Notes under the pieces: generated by a model
Database searches by the model: none
The model's input: only the letters and a program-made list of their open reading frames with translations
Told to the model about the DNA's origin: nothing
Translations under genes and position numbers: made by a program
In this document: one piece after another, positions 44,378-53,789 of the stretch
How the letters are laid out: each line of letters starts with the position of its first letter
How positions within the stretch are numbered: position 1 is the first letter of the stretch
DNA from: Bradyrhizobium uaiense
Lineage (GTDB): Bacteria; Pseudomonadota; Alphaproteobacteria; Rhizobiales; Xanthobacteraceae
Length of the DNA: 64,000 nucleotides
NCBI RefSeq assembly: GCF_010811875.1
Contig: NZ_VKHP01000002.1
Location: 62,001 to 126,000, forward strand
Reading direction: 5' to 3'

Positions 44378-45667
44378 CTATTTCTCTCCTGTCTTCACCG
44401 GCGCGGTCTCCGGCATCAAGCTCATCGCCACGATGCCGACCGCGGCCGCGAGCAGGAGATACCAAGACGGCGCCAGCGGATCTCCGGTGACGTGCAGCAG
44501 CCATGTGACCACGAGCTGCGCGGTGCCGCCGAACGTCGCGATGGCGACCGCGTAGATCGTGGCAAACACGCCGCCACGGATATTCTGCGGCAAGGCTTCG
44601 GTGAATGCGGCATAGAAGGCCGTGAACGGCAGCGATCCGATGAATGACAGGATGCCGAATCCGAACAGCAGCGACCATGCGCCGGGGTCGCGGACGATCC
44701 ACAGGAACGCCGGATAGGTCAGCACCAGCACGACCAGCTGCGGCCAGATCATGATCGGCTTGCGGCCGAGCCGGTCGGCAAGCCAGCCGCCCAGCACGGC
44801 GCCGATGATCTGCAATCCGTTGCTGACCAGCGAGACGGTGAAGGCGAGCGACGGCGACACATGCAACGTGTTCTTGGCGTAGGTCGTCATGTATTGCGTC
44901 ACATAGGTCGAGATCGTGCCGCTGGCCAGGATCATCACCGCCAGCACGATCACGCGAAGATGCCGGCGCGCCAACGCGACATGGCTCGAAATTTCGACCT
45001 GCCCGGCGACGTGCTCGCCGTGCGAAACTGTTTCCGGCAGCGTGCGGCGCATCCAGATGCCGAACGGCAGGCAGACGGCGCCGAGCAGGAATGCGACGCG
45101 CCATCCATAGGCCTGCAGCATATCGGGCGCCATCGTGCTGCTCAGGACGACCCCGACAAGCGCGCCGATCGTCGCCGCGATCTCCTGGCTGGCGGGCTGC
45201 CATGCCACCACCAGGCCGCGATTCCGAGGTGCCGCGATCTCGATGAGGTACGCCGTCGTCGGCCCGACCTCGCCGCCGAGCGCAAATCCCTGCACCATCC
45301 GCGCCAGGATCACGATAACAGGCGCCACGATGCCGATCGCGGCATAAGATGGCGTCAGCGCGATGGTCAGGATCGCCCCGCCCATCAACGCGAAACTCAG
45401 CAACATCGCCGGCCGCCGGCCGACGCGATCGGAGAAGATGCCGAGCACGATGCCGCCGATCGGCCGCGTCAGGAAGCCGGCGCCGAAGGTCGCAAGCGAC
45501 AGCATCAGGCTGCCGTATTCGCTATGCGCGGGGAAGAAGGTGCGCCCGATCTCGGTCGCAAAGAAGCTGTAGGTGATGAAGTCGTAGAACTCCAGCATAT
45601 TGCCGATGGTCGCGGCAAAGGCTGCGCGCTTGACATCGAATTCCCTGCTCGCAATCTCCGGCAACAC
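44378..45667 (-). CDS. MFS transporter, metabolite:H+ symporter (MHS)-like, 429 aa
   Basis: An inner-membrane carrier with about twelve helices. It has the MFS motif FSDRVGRRPAM after helix 2 with a Gly/Asp/Arg pattern, and the ILARMVQGFALGGEVGP segment typical of MHS-type (ProP/KgtP/citrate-like) carriers. A second such motif is in ADRLGRKPIM. It probably imports a carboxylate or osmolyte with protons. A GTG at 45667 is preferred; TTG at 45664 and an ATG at the far 5' extension (45883) are less likely. It is convergent with the encapsulin operon. Substrate cannot be assigned. Confidence 0.85.
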   Translation of the reverse strand: MLPEIASREFDVKRAAFAATIGNMLEFYDFITYSFFATEIGRTFFPAHSEYGSLMLSLATFGAGFLTRPIGGIVLGIFSDRVGRRPAMLLSFALMGGAILTIALTPSYAAIGIVAPVIVILARMVQGFALGGEVGPTTAYLIEIAAPRNRGLVVAWQPASQEIAATIGALVGVVLSSTMAPDMLQAYGWRVAFLLGAVCLPFGIWMRRTLPETVSHGEHVAGQVEISSHVALARRHLRVIVLAVMILASGTISTYVTQYMTTYAKNTLHVSPSLAFTVSLVSNGLQIIGAVLGGWLADRLGRKPIMIWPQLVVLVLTYPAFLWIVRDPGAWSLLFGFGILSFIGSLPFTAFYAAFTEALPQNIRGGVFATIYAVAIATFGGTAQLVVTWLLHVTGDPLAPSWYLLLAAAVGIVAMSLMPETAPVKTGEK

Positions 45668-45780
45668 TCTCGGTTCCTTGTCTGGCGGTTCGAAGCGAGT
45701 ATTATTCCTCGGGGCATGCAAGACAAGGCAAGGCGTACCGCGCGATCCTGAATCAGACGCCGCGCCCGGACCGCCAGGAT

Positions 45781-46806
45781 TCATCGAACCGGAGGAATGA
45801 TTGCGCGCAGGATGTCGCCCTTCCAGCGTTGCCGGACACTGTCGAACGCCGCGAAATCGTGATCGAACTGCCAATAGGCCCACGCCCAGCCGAATGTTTC
45901 AGCGCTTCGTGTCATGAACGACAGGTACTTCGCCCGGCTCTCCGCCGGCGCGCGCTCATAGACGCCGAACTCGCCAAGATAGATCGGGCGCTTTTCCTTC
46001 TCCGACCAGAACCGGACCTTGTCGAGATCGGCAGCAGCCCTCGCTTCGTCCTCCGCCGAGCCCCAGCTCAACGGACCGATCTTCGAGAAGGTCGCCGACC
46101 ACGGTGCACCCTGATGGGTGAATTGCAGCGGCAGGTAATAGTGGAACGTGACGATGAGGTTTCGGTCGCCGGCCGGCAGCGCCAGCTGGTCGATCGGCAG
46201 CTCCTCGGTGTTCAGGATGGCGACCACGACATTCCGCTTCGGATTCGTCTCCCGGATGATCGCAAGACAATCGGCGAGCAGACCATTCCACTCGGCCGAG
46301 GTCATGTTGCCGCCAGGCTCGTTCAGGATCTCGAACAGCAGCGCCGGATATTTCCCCGCATAGCGCGCCGCGACCTGGCGCCAGAACGCCTTGAGCTTCA
46401 CCGTGCATTCCGGCACGTCGCGCTGGCAGAGGTCGGTGTCGTGCTCGTCGAGGATCGGAATCAGCTTGCTCGCGAAGACCTGTTCGATCACGGCATCGAG
46501 GCGCCGCAACACAGCATTATCCAGAATGTTGCCGGAATCCATGTGCCTGAAGCCGAAGAAGTTGATCCGCACATGCGAAAAGCCGGCCTTGCGGATGGCG
46601 GAGAGGTTTTCATGGCGGAACGGTGCATCCTGGTAGCCTTCCCAGATACCGTCATAGCCGAGAATGTTGATGCCGCGCCCCAACGCTGCGACCGCCGGAG
46701 ACGCACCCTGCCCGGCTGCATTGACCGGCGAGATCAGCACGGCAGCGAGCGCCGCCGCCAGCAGCACGCCGACGGCTCCTTGCAAATGCGACCGGAGCGC
46801 TGTCAT
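45781..46806 (-). CDS. GH5-type glycoside hydrolase, secreted, 341 aa
   Basis: A family 5 glycosidase. Sec signal (about residues 1-31, ending ISPVNAAGQ), then an (alpha/beta)8 barrel. LNEPGG holds the acid/base Glu163, HYYLPL follows, and LGEFGVY holds the nucleophile Glu279. It probably cleaves a beta-linked glucan or mannan in the periplasm. The start ATG overlaps the end of the Wzy/ligase-like gene by four bases (ATGA), so the pair is translationally coupled, and the enzyme may trim the polysaccharide made by this block. The frame is open to 46857 upstream. Confidence 0.88.
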   Translation of the reverse strand: MTALRSHLQGAVGVLLAAALAAVLISPVNAAGQGASPAVAALGRGINILGYDGIWEGYQDAPFRHENLSAIRKAGFSHVRINFFGFRHMDSGNILDNAVLRRLDAVIEQVFASKLIPILDEHDTDLCQRDVPECTVKLKAFWRQVAARYAGKYPALLFEILNEPGGNMTSAEWNGLLADCLAIIRETNPKRNVVVAILNTEELPIDQLALPAGDRNLIVTFHYYLPLQFTHQGAPWSATFSKIGPLSWGSAEDEARAAADLDKVRFWSEKEKRPIYLGEFGVYERAPAESRAKYLSFMTRSAETFGWAWAYWQFDHDFAAFDSVRQRWKGDILRAIIPPVR

Positions 46807-48092
46807 GGCTGCTCCTGCTCGCGGAGCCGCGCGCGCGGCGACGACATCGGCCGGCAAGCCGCGAGGAAGAATGCGATCAGCAGCACCGACGTGAACATGG
46901 TCGAGCGAAGGAAGACCGTCTCGGTGAAATTGGTCTGGCAGTTGAGGAACACAAACCCGACGATCAGCGCGCAGTGCAGACGGTCGATTGCCCGTCCTGC
47001 GATCAAGCAGAGCATTTTGTAGGAGAACAGGAAGACGCTCGCCGCGAACAGGAAATAGCCGAAGAAACCGGTCTCGACGAGAATGGCGATGTAGCCATTG
47101 TGGTAGTTGTCGAGCACCCAGCCGTGGTTCTGGTTGAAATAATCGTAGATCGCCGGATTGGTCCAGAACCCGTTGATGCCGAATCCGAACAGCGGCGCGT
47201 CATCGAAATGGCTGATGGCGTACTGCCAGATGAACGTTCGCTCCGTGAAGTTGATCGTCGTATCGAAGATATGGATCGAGTCGTATCCGGTCGCGTAGAA
47301 ATACAGGATAAGCAACACGGCCGCGACGCACATGATGCAGGGCAGCACCGCATAGACCTGCATGCACCTGATCGACCACAGCGAGGTCAGCAGCAGCGCG
47401 CAGGCGACCAGCGACAGGGCACCGGCGCCACGGGACTCCGAGAAGACGACGCAGGCTGAGGCCAGCGCAAATGTCACGAGGAACGGCAGCCAGCCCCGTC
47501 CGGTCATCTTTCGATAGCAGGCAAAGAACATGAGATAGGCCGCGGCGAAGCCCAGGGTTTGCTTCGATTCGAAGACGCCTTGCCATTGCCCGTTGTGCAT
47601 CCAGGCCTGATCGATCCCGATGTCCGGAAGCACGATCGCACAGAACGCCGAGGCCGCGATCAGCACGAACAGGCCGCGGGTCGTCGATTTCACGATGTCG
47701 TCGATGTCGACGCGGGTGATCATGCAGAACGCGCCAAGCGTCGTGATCGCGAGCGCCGCGGCCTTCATGAGGGCTGCGGCGTCCAGATTGGTCCAGAACA
47801 CGGAAATCGTGGCGAACGCATAGAATGCGATGATCACAAGCGTGTCGAGATTGAAGGCCAGTCGAAGGCAGGCACGGATGAACAAGCTCGCGTAGATCAG
47901 CACACCCCACATCGCGAGTGCGATGGCCTGCTGCACCAGGGTTATTTCGGTCGGCAGCAACGCAGCGTGAAAGGTCCCCATCGACACGATCACGTTGATC
48001 GTGATCGACCAATTGACGACGGTCCGTGCGAAATTTTCCGCCTCGACGCCTGGCGCCTGCCAGGTCGAGCTATCGAGCGCGCGACCATCCAT
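46803..48092 (-). CDS. O-antigen ligase/polymerase-like membrane protein, 429 aa
   Basis: A polytopic protein with about ten or eleven membrane helices and a large periplasmic loop containing GFGINGFWTNPAIYDYF and NHGWVLDNYHNGYIAILVE. This fits the Wzy/WaaL O-antigen ligase superfamily, where an Arg and His in that loop act in glycosyl transfer. It would polymerise or ligate lipid-linked repeat units in the periplasm, along with the flippase and Wzz-like protein nearby. It is followed by the GH5 gene with a 4-base overlap. Whether polymerase or ligase cannot be settled. Confidence 0.82.
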   Translation of the reverse strand: MDGRALDSSTWQAPGVEAENFARTVVNWSITINVIVSMGTFHAALLPTEITLVQQAIALAMWGVLIYASLFIRACLRLAFNLDTLVIIAFYAFATISVFWTNLDAAALMKAAALAITTLGAFCMITRVDIDDIVKSTTRGLFVLIAASAFCAIVLPDIGIDQAWMHNGQWQGVFESKQTLGFAAAYLMFFACYRKMTGRGWLPFLVTFALASACVVFSESRGAGALSLVACALLLTSLWSIRCMQVYAVLPCIMCVAAVLLILYFYATGYDSIHIFDTTINFTERTFIWQYAISHFDDAPLFGFGINGFWTNPAIYDYFNQNHGWVLDNYHNGYIAILVETGFFGYFLFAASVFLFSYKMLCLIAGRAIDRLHCALIVGFVFLNCQTNFTETVFLRSTMFTSVLLIAFFLAACRPMSSPRARLREQEQP

Positions 48093-48167
48093 TCGATTGT
48101 ACTCCGCTCATTGAAAATGAGCTTGCTGCTCCGGTGGCTCGGAGCGGCACATTGCACTGGGAAGACT

Positions 48168-49133
48168 TCAGTCTTTGGTCGACGAGGATCGAGTCCGGTT
48201 GAAGAGCAGATAGAGAGCGTGCGGATTGGTTGTCAAGTAGCGCCAAAACAACCGACGCGGCTCGAGCCAAAGCCGCCAGGCCCATTCGAGGCCGACGACC
48301 TGCATCCATCTCGGGGCGCGCGGCCGCGAGCCGGACAGGAAGTTGAACAATCCGCCCGACGTCTTGATGACGCCGACATTGCCAAGCAGCGGCATGAATT
48401 CGTCGACGAAACTCTGCTCGTAGGGCACGCCGAGCGCGACCCAGAGAAAGTCCGGGGCCAGGGCATTGATCTCGTCGACCTTGGCCCGCAACGCGTCGCC
48501 GCGCAGATAGCCGTGCGAATGACCGACGATCTTGAGTGCCGGATACGCCCGGCGAACATTGGCGATGGCCGCCTTGTTCTCGGCGTCGTTGGCCCCGAAC
48601 AGATAGAAGGTCAGCCCGAGTTTCTCCGCCTTGCAGGCAACGTCATGGAACAAATCTGTGGTCGCGACGCGCTCGGGCAGCGGCTTCGACGACCGCAGCC
48701 TGGACACCATGACCAGCGGCTGCCCGTCGGCATTGATCAGGTCGGCAGCGCGGAACAGCCGATCGGTCATCGGCTCGGTCGAGCAGCGCGACAGCACCTC
48801 GCCGTTGGCCGAGGTCAGATACAGCGGACGATTGACACGCCGGTTCGGATACACCGCCTCGACCATGAAGTCGGCGGTCTGCTCGCGATCGAGCACGGCG
48901 AGCCGCAGCCCGCCGATGGTTTCCCGCGGGACGCCCGCAGTCACGGCCCTGCCAACAGGATTGATCCGACGCTCCCGCATGCCGTTCGGCAGGGACGGCC
49001 GGTTCGGCGAAGTGTCGCAAATTCGGACAGACGGAACAGCCATATCTGAATCGAGACGCTGGGTCCCCTCGCGATCGACGCGCGCAGGCGAAATTGCATC
49101 GGAAATGCGGGCGTTTTGGCTATGACTCAACAT
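48168..49133 (-). CDS. WecG/TagA/CpsF-type glycosyltransferase, 321 aa
   Basis: A GT26 family transferase. It shows LYLTSANGEVLSRC, the DG motif in LINADGQPLVM, the FYLFGANDAENKAA nucleotide region, and a C-terminal GGLFNFLSGSRPRAPRWMQV with EWAWRLWLEPRRLFWRY. Such enzymes transfer a sugar from a nucleotide sugar to a lipid-linked acceptor in early repeat-unit assembly; HfsJ of Caulobacter holdfast is a member. I used the ATG at 49133; MAVPSV at 49043 is a shorter option. The gene is convergent with nothing and shares the divergent promoter region with the acyltransferase gene at 49452. Confidence 0.85.
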   Translation of the reverse strand: MLSHSQNARISDAISPARVDREGTQRLDSDMAVPSVRICDTSPNRPSLPNGMRERRINPVGRAVTAGVPRETIGGLRLAVLDREQTADFMVEAVYPNRRVNRPLYLTSANGEVLSRCSTEPMTDRLFRAADLINADGQPLVMVSRLRSSKPLPERVATTDLFHDVACKAEKLGLTFYLFGANDAENKAAIANVRRAYPALKIVGHSHGYLRGDALRAKVDEINALAPDFLWVALGVPYEQSFVDEFMPLLGNVGVIKTSGGLFNFLSGSRPRAPRWMQVVGLEWAWRLWLEPRRLFWRYLTTNPHALYLLFNRTRSSSTKD

Positions 49134-49451
49134 TTCAGCAAGGGCTCCAGTGCTTATGTGCCCTTAACTGCAATATCCGGTCCAGGCAACGCGTGTCTCG
49201 TCGCAGCCTCGATGAACCGGGGCCGCAAAGAGATCATTAACCATGCTGGTCGTGCGGCACGACATCCTGCGCCGACGGAAAGCAGCGGTCGTTTCAGACG
49301 CGGGGCCGCCCGACCAGCAACAATATGCAAAGTTCGAGGCTCGACATTAATACAAATCGTATTCTACCGGTGCGCGCCGTCATCGGCCTTTGCTATAAGG
49401 ATGAGGGGCCGGCTTGATCGGCGTTTAGAACCCGTTTGTTTTTGGTTTCAC
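49134..49451. promoter_or_regulatory. Divergent region between WecG-type and acyltransferase genes
   Basis: About 318 bases between divergent start codons, somewhat AT-richer than average, with ATTAACCATG near 49236 and an ATACAAATCGTAT near-palindrome around 49350-49365. It must hold both promoters. I could not assign -35/-10 boxes or operators with confidence. No gene is seen in it. Confidence 0.45.
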
Positions 49452-50582
49452 ATGAATAAGAACGATGACGCGTTCGATGTCAGCGTCGACGACGCATTCG
49501 ACTTCTTGTCGGAAGAATACGCGACATTGTTTGAGGGCTCGGACGCGACCGCCTTCCAACATCCGCTCTGGCTCGACAACATCTATCGCAAGCTCGCCCC
49601 AGCCGCTGCGGCGAAGCCATTGATTGTCGTCGTCCGTCACCGCATGAACAACGCGCTTGCAGCCGTGTTTCCGATGCTGCGCGTGCGGCGCGGGCCGATG
49701 CGCGTGATTGAATTCGCCGATCTTCGCGTGTCCGATTATCTGTCGCCTGTCTGCAGCATCGCGACGTTCGCTCGCCTCCTCCAGGATCAGCGCGCTTGCG
49801 CGACGCTTCGACAGCTACTGCGGCCGTTCGACCTGCTGCGGATACCCAAGCTGCTCGATGCCAGGATGCCGGTCGAGAATCTTCTCGGCGCGCCTCACCG
49901 CAGCCTGATGGATATGAATGCCTATGCGACGGTGCTGACCGCGCCGTTCGAGCAGTGGCAGATCAACGCGTTGGGAAAGTCCTATCAGAAGGAGCTGGCA
50001 AAGAAATGGCGCCAGATCCACAAGAAAGGCACGCTCACCTTCTCATGCTGTGACAACGGCGCCTCGGTCGGCGAAGCCATGGAGACGATGCGGAAGTTTC
50101 GTGGTCCGCGGTTTCACGAACAGGGTGACGGCGACCTGTTGCAGCGTCCGGAGTATTTCGATTTCTACTCGAGCGTGGCACTTCGCGGCCTCGGCTCCTT
50201 CACGCGGCTCTATGCCATGAAGATGGATGGCGAAGTCATCGCGACTGCCCTCGGGCTGGCTCACCGTGACACCCTCCTCGTCGTCATGACCGCGTTCAAC
50301 GTCGAGGGCTACAAGAGCCAATCGATCGGCGCGTTGACGTTCGAGAGCGTCGCCAAGGATTGCATCGAGCGCGGCTGCCGGGCGCTGGATTTCACCATCG
50401 GCGACGAGCCATACAAGATGCAGTTCGGGGGTCAGCCCACTCCGATGTCGGCCGTGACGCAGGCCGGCAGTGCAGCCGGCTCCCTTGCACTGTTTGCCCT
50501 GAAGCAGGCGCCCTGGATCAAGCAGGCTGCCAAGCGGCTGACGGATCTCAGGCCGATCCGCACCTCGACGGGCACCCGCTGA
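49452..50582 (+). CDS. CelD/FemAB-like GNAT acyltransferase, 376 aa
   Basis: A two-domain acyltransferase of the BioF2/CelD type: a first GNAT-like half, then one with KEMARKWRQIHKKG-like basic helix (here SYQKELAKKWRQIHKKG) and a C-terminal half containing SIGALTFESVAKDCIERGC and the ALDFTIGDEPYKMQFGG block that is typical of the family. It transfers an acyl group to a sugar amine or similar acceptor in the cytoplasm, as HfsK does for the holdfast. The start ATG at 49452 fits. It lies divergent from the WecG-type gene and convergent with the flavoprotein, separated by a hairpin terminator. Confidence 0.78.
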   Translation: MNKNDDAFDVSVDDAFDFLSEEYATLFEGSDATAFQHPLWLDNIYRKLAPAAAAKPLIVVVRHRMNNALAAVFPMLRVRRGPMRVIEFADLRVSDYLSPVCSIATFARLLQDQRACATLRQLLRPFDLLRIPKLLDARMPVENLLGAPHRSLMDMNAYATVLTAPFEQWQINALGKSYQKELAKKWRQIHKKGTLTFSCCDNGASVGEAMETMRKFRGPRFHEQGDGDLLQRPEYFDFYSSVALRGLGSFTRLYAMKMDGEVIATALGLAHRDTLLVVMTAFNVEGYKSQSIGALTFESVAKDCIERGCRALDFTIGDEPYKMQFGGQPTPMSAVTQAGSAAGSLALFALKQAPWIKQAAKRLTDLRPIRTSTGTR

Positions 50583-50633
50583 GGCGCGGCGCTTCAGCAA
50601 ATTCCTTGTGAATGATCTGTGCATAGGCGCTGC

Positions 50634-50670
50634 GCGGTTGTCGAGAGGACAACCGCCTCCGGCTTTTCCA
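50634..50670. terminator. Bidirectional hairpin terminator
   Basis: GCGGTTGTC at 50634-50642 and GACAACCGC at 50648-50656 form a perfect nine-base stem with a five-base loop, followed by CTCCGGCTTTTCC. It lies between the convergent acyltransferase and flavoprotein genes and probably terminates the former. Confidence 0.65.
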
Positions 50671-50705
50671 GATCATGCCTTGGAGTCGCCGAGGATCGGC
50701 TTCGT

Positions 50706-51929
50706 TTAACGGAGCGCGCTGCGGACGCGCATGACCCATCCCGGATGAATCCGGTCCACCTGATGCGCGATCGCGCGGCGCAGGAAGTGCAGCTTTCGCT
50801 GCACGGTCCAGCGTACATCGGTGTTCGCGGTCAAGGCCTCCCGGTAACGCGCCAGCTCCAGCGAGTGGCGGTCGGCGGCGAGCTTGTCCTGATCGGAATA
50901 GAACTGCGCGATCTTCTCCGCGCCCATGCCGTCGGTCTCGAGCCAGCGCGGCACATATTCGGTGCAGAGACGCTCGACATCCACCAGCAAACGGCTCACA
51001 CCAGTGCCGGCGGCCGGACAATTGGTCTGAAACGCATCGCCGATCAGCACGACGCCCGGCTGCAGATGGCCTTCGGTCACGGACAAATCCATGACCCAGT
51101 TCTGCACCTGGCCGACGATCTCGAAATCGCCGAGATGGGGCTGCAGACCCGGCATCAGGCGAAGCAGAGTTCGCCTGGTATCGCGGCGCAGCTCGCGCAT
51201 GACCGGATCGGTCGGATCGCGGAACATGAACAGGTTCGCCCGCATGCCGCCCGACATCGGAAACAGGCTGAGATAGTCGACGCCGTCAGCCGCCTCCTTA
51301 CCGTAGCAGGTCAGCGCATCGAAGCCGAACGGCGCGTTATCCGGCCGCGCGATCGTGAAGCCGAACGTCACCGAGTGACGAGCGGCGATCACCTGCCGGC
51401 GCATTCCGAGATTGTAGCCGAGCGCACTCGCCATGCCGGTCGCCAGAATGACGAGCCGTGCGACGACGCGTTTTCCGGAGGCCAGCGTCAGCTGCTGACG
51501 ATCCTCGCTGCAGCCGACGTTGGTCACCTGGTCAAGCAGGAAGGTCGATGTTTCCGGCGTCAGGCCGCGGGCCATGTTGACGAGGTCGGCATAGGAGACC
51601 CCATAGGACCGGCCGACACCGATATCGACCAGCCGGCCACCCCTGATGTTGAGCACCCGGTCGTAGGCCGAGGCGACGGCCTCGACGTCGTCGATGAAGC
51701 CCAGGCGGCGGAAGATATCGATCTGCCGTCCCGCGACCTTCTCGACGCGGAATTCATCCGGCGGAATCGAGCGCTTGTCGATCAGCACGACCCGGTACCC
51801 GGCTCGGGAGAGACCGGCTCGCGCAAGCCAGCCGGCCAAGCCGGCGCCGACAATGGCGACATCAGCTTCGAACGTTTCAGCCTCGCAAGTTGCGATCGGC
51901 TGGGTGGTGCTTTCCTCGGCAATCATCAT
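50706..51929 (-). CDS. FAD-dependent oxidoreductase in a polysaccharide block, 407 aa
   Basis: A UbiH/PHBH-like flavoprotein: N-terminal FAD-binding VAIVGAGLAGWLARAGLSRA, a VILATGM segment in the middle, and the GDAFQTNCPAAGTGVSRLL motif with the FAD-ribityl Asp and GTG. It shows no membrane segments or signal peptide. It probably oxidises, hydroxylates or reduces a small lipid or isoprenoid-like substrate; geranylgeranyl-reductase-like or monooxygenase roles are both possible. A role in the surrounding polysaccharide block is inference: it could modify the lipid carrier. The start ATG at 51929 (MMIAEE) or the next ATG are nearly equivalent. Confidence 0.78.
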   Translation of the reverse strand: MMIAEESTTQPIATCEAETFEADVAIVGAGLAGWLARAGLSRAGYRVVLIDKRSIPPDEFRVEKVAGRQIDIFRRLGFIDDVEAVASAYDRVLNIRGGRLVDIGVGRSYGVSYADLVNMARGLTPETSTFLLDQVTNVGCSEDRQQLTLASGKRVVARLVILATGMASALGYNLGMRRQVIAARHSVTFGFTIARPDNAPFGFDALTCYGKEAADGVDYLSLFPMSGGMRANLFMFRDPTDPVMRELRRDTRRTLLRLMPGLQPHLGDFEIVGQVQNWVMDLSVTEGHLQPGVVLIGDAFQTNCPAAGTGVSRLLVDVERLCTEYVPRWLETDGMGAEKIAQFYSDQDKLAADRHSLELARYREALTANTDVRWTVQRKLHFLRRAIAHQVDRIHPGWVMRVRSALR

Positions 51930-52425
51930 GTCCGCTCCGACGGCTAATGACCGCAGAACTGCAATTTCCTTGCCCGCTCAACCGTCGAGCGGGACGAAAC
52001 GCGAGGCGTTTCCGCGTTGAGGTTAATGGCGGCCTGTCGACCGCGGTGAGCAAGCTCTCGGCACATGGCTTGCACGACAAACGGCCATGAAACCGATCGT
52101 TTGGAGCCTCCGCAGCAGAATGGCGGGGCAATTGCCTGCCCGTGGAGCTTCGACGGATGTCTTCGGCGCGCAAACGAGGCTTCGACCGGCGCGATGCATG
52201 CCGTTGGCCGGAGCGCCGGAGCGACATCCAATATGCGCCGTTTGGAGACAGGGCGGACTGCGGCGTTCCAGAATGGGGCAGCCGCGCGACATATTGGCCA
52301 GCTCTGCAATCACGCGGAACCAGAAAGCCAGTCGGAAGGAACGGAATCTTAGCAAGAGAACATTAACACTCCTGACCTCACCGATTGCTAAGTCAACAGC
52401 CTGACTGGATATTGAGACGCCTCTG
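51930..52425. other. Divergent intergenic region, about 500 bases
   Basis: Between the flavoprotein start and the flippase start. Short open frames in both directions look like random high-GC translation, and no family is recognised. AT-rich spots around 52345-52400, including ATTAACACTCC, suggest the flippase promoter. No repeat or terminator was seen. Confidence 0.4.
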
Positions 52426-53772
52426 GTGATTGCCTCTGTTCTTCAAATGCTACGGCGCGATGTCACGCGCGGCGTTGCCGGGACCATCCTGCTCAAGGTC
52501 GGCAGCGGCGGGCTCGCGTTCGCGTTGTTCTCGCTCGCCGCGCGGGCCATGACGCCCGACGCGTTTGGAGATTTTGCGACCTTACTTTCCATCGCCCAGA
52601 TCGCCTCGGTCGTGGGCCTCGCCGGCCAGGAGCTTCTGCTGGTTCGCTTCCTCAATGAGTACGAGGTGCGCGGCCAGGCGGAGCTCACTAAGGGTGTGCT
52701 GCTGTCGAGCCTGAAGAACTCGGCGATCGGGATGCTGATTTCGATTGCCGCGATCGCGGCGGTCGCAAGCATTCGCGGCGAGTGGTGGCTCTTGATCCTC
52801 TCGGTCTCGGCATTCACCGCCATCAATGCCGGCCTGATGCTCGGCAGCCAGATCGCCCGATCCCTCGTCAGCATCCTGATGGGCGAAGGCAATCGCGAGT
52901 TTTTCTGGCGGGTTGCCGTTGTCCTGGTCTTGATCGCCGTTCTGTTCGGTCACCGGCAGCTCACTCCTGCCGAACTGTTCACCGCGATGAGCGTTGCGAT
53001 GGCCCTCGGGCTGGTGGTGCAGATCGTGTCGATCATGCGTGTGCTGCCGAACCTGCGTTCGGTCACGGCGCGCTTCGAGACCTCGCGCTGGAACCGGAGT
53101 GCATTCCGCTTCTGGCTCGCATCCATTCTAGAGGCGGCAAATCAGTATTTCGACGTCATCCTGGTCTACTGGATGCTGGATCCGGCGACCGCGGGCGTCT
53201 ATTTCGCCGCCTCACGTCTGGCGAACATCTTCGCCATGCTCTCGGCGGCGCTCTACACGTTCGGGGCGCGCCGGCTTCCCTCGCTGTATTTCAACAAGAA
53301 TCACCGCGAGCTCGAACATACGCTGAAGCTGATGGCCGAGGTGACCGCGCTCTGCGTGCTCAGCGGGCTCGTCATCGTCTGGGTGGGCGCTCCCCACCTG
53401 CTCGGCCTGTTCGGGCCGCACTTCGCCGCGCAGCAGTGGGTGCTGATCGTGCTCGCAATCGGAACGGCCTTCCAGGCGGCGGGCGGACCGTCGGCCGCCG
53501 TGCTGCAGCTGACGGGACATGAGCGCGACTATGTTCCGGTCGTCGCCGCCAACGTGGCGTTGCGACTGGTTGGATTTGTCGTGCTGATCCCCTGGCTCGG
53601 CGTGCTCGGTGCGGCGATCTCGGCGACGGTCTCCCTGGTGATAGCCACCGTCGCGCTCAATGTGCTGTGCCGCCGGCGCACCGGCGTCGACCCATCAATT
53701 ATGGTGCTTTCGCATCTCTCGTCGTGGAAGCGCGACACCTACGCGGTCCGCGTTGCCGACAGCAACGACTAG
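52426..53772 (+). CDS. Wzx-type oligosaccharide flippase, 448 aa
   Basis: A MATE/PST-type lipid-linked oligosaccharide flippase with about twelve or more helices. It starts MIASVLQMLRRDVTRGVAGT and contains typical segments such as LFSLAARAMTPDAFGDFATL and GVYFAASRLANIFAMLSAAL. It moves undecaprenyl-linked repeat units across the inner membrane for polymerisation. The GTG at 52426 is preferred; the ATG at 52447 is also in frame. It ends 17 bases before the convergent Wzz-type gene. Confidence 0.85.
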   Translation: MIASVLQMLRRDVTRGVAGTILLKVGSGGLAFALFSLAARAMTPDAFGDFATLLSIAQIASVVGLAGQELLLVRFLNEYEVRGQAELTKGVLLSSLKNSAIGMLISIAAIAAVASIRGEWWLLILSVSAFTAINAGLMLGSQIARSLVSILMGEGNREFFWRVAVVLVLIAVLFGHRQLTPAELFTAMSVAMALGLVVQIVSIMRVLPNLRSVTARFETSRWNRSAFRFWLASILEAANQYFDVILVYWMLDPATAGVYFAASRLANIFAMLSAALYTFGARRLPSLYFNKNHRELEHTLKLMAEVTALCVLSGLVIVWVGAPHLLGLFGPHFAAQQWVLIVLAIGTAFQAAGGPSAAVLQLTGHERDYVPVVAANVALRLVGFVVLIPWLGVLGAAISATVSLVIATVALNVLCRRRTGVDPSIMVLSHLSSWKRDTYAVRVADSND

Positions 53773-53789
53773 ACCGAGCTGGAAGGCCG

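Noticed and set aside
51944..52404. Several small open frames in the flippase upstream gap on both strands
   Set aside because: Mutually overlapping, Arg/Pro/Ala-rich and lacking recognisable starts; more likely non-coding.
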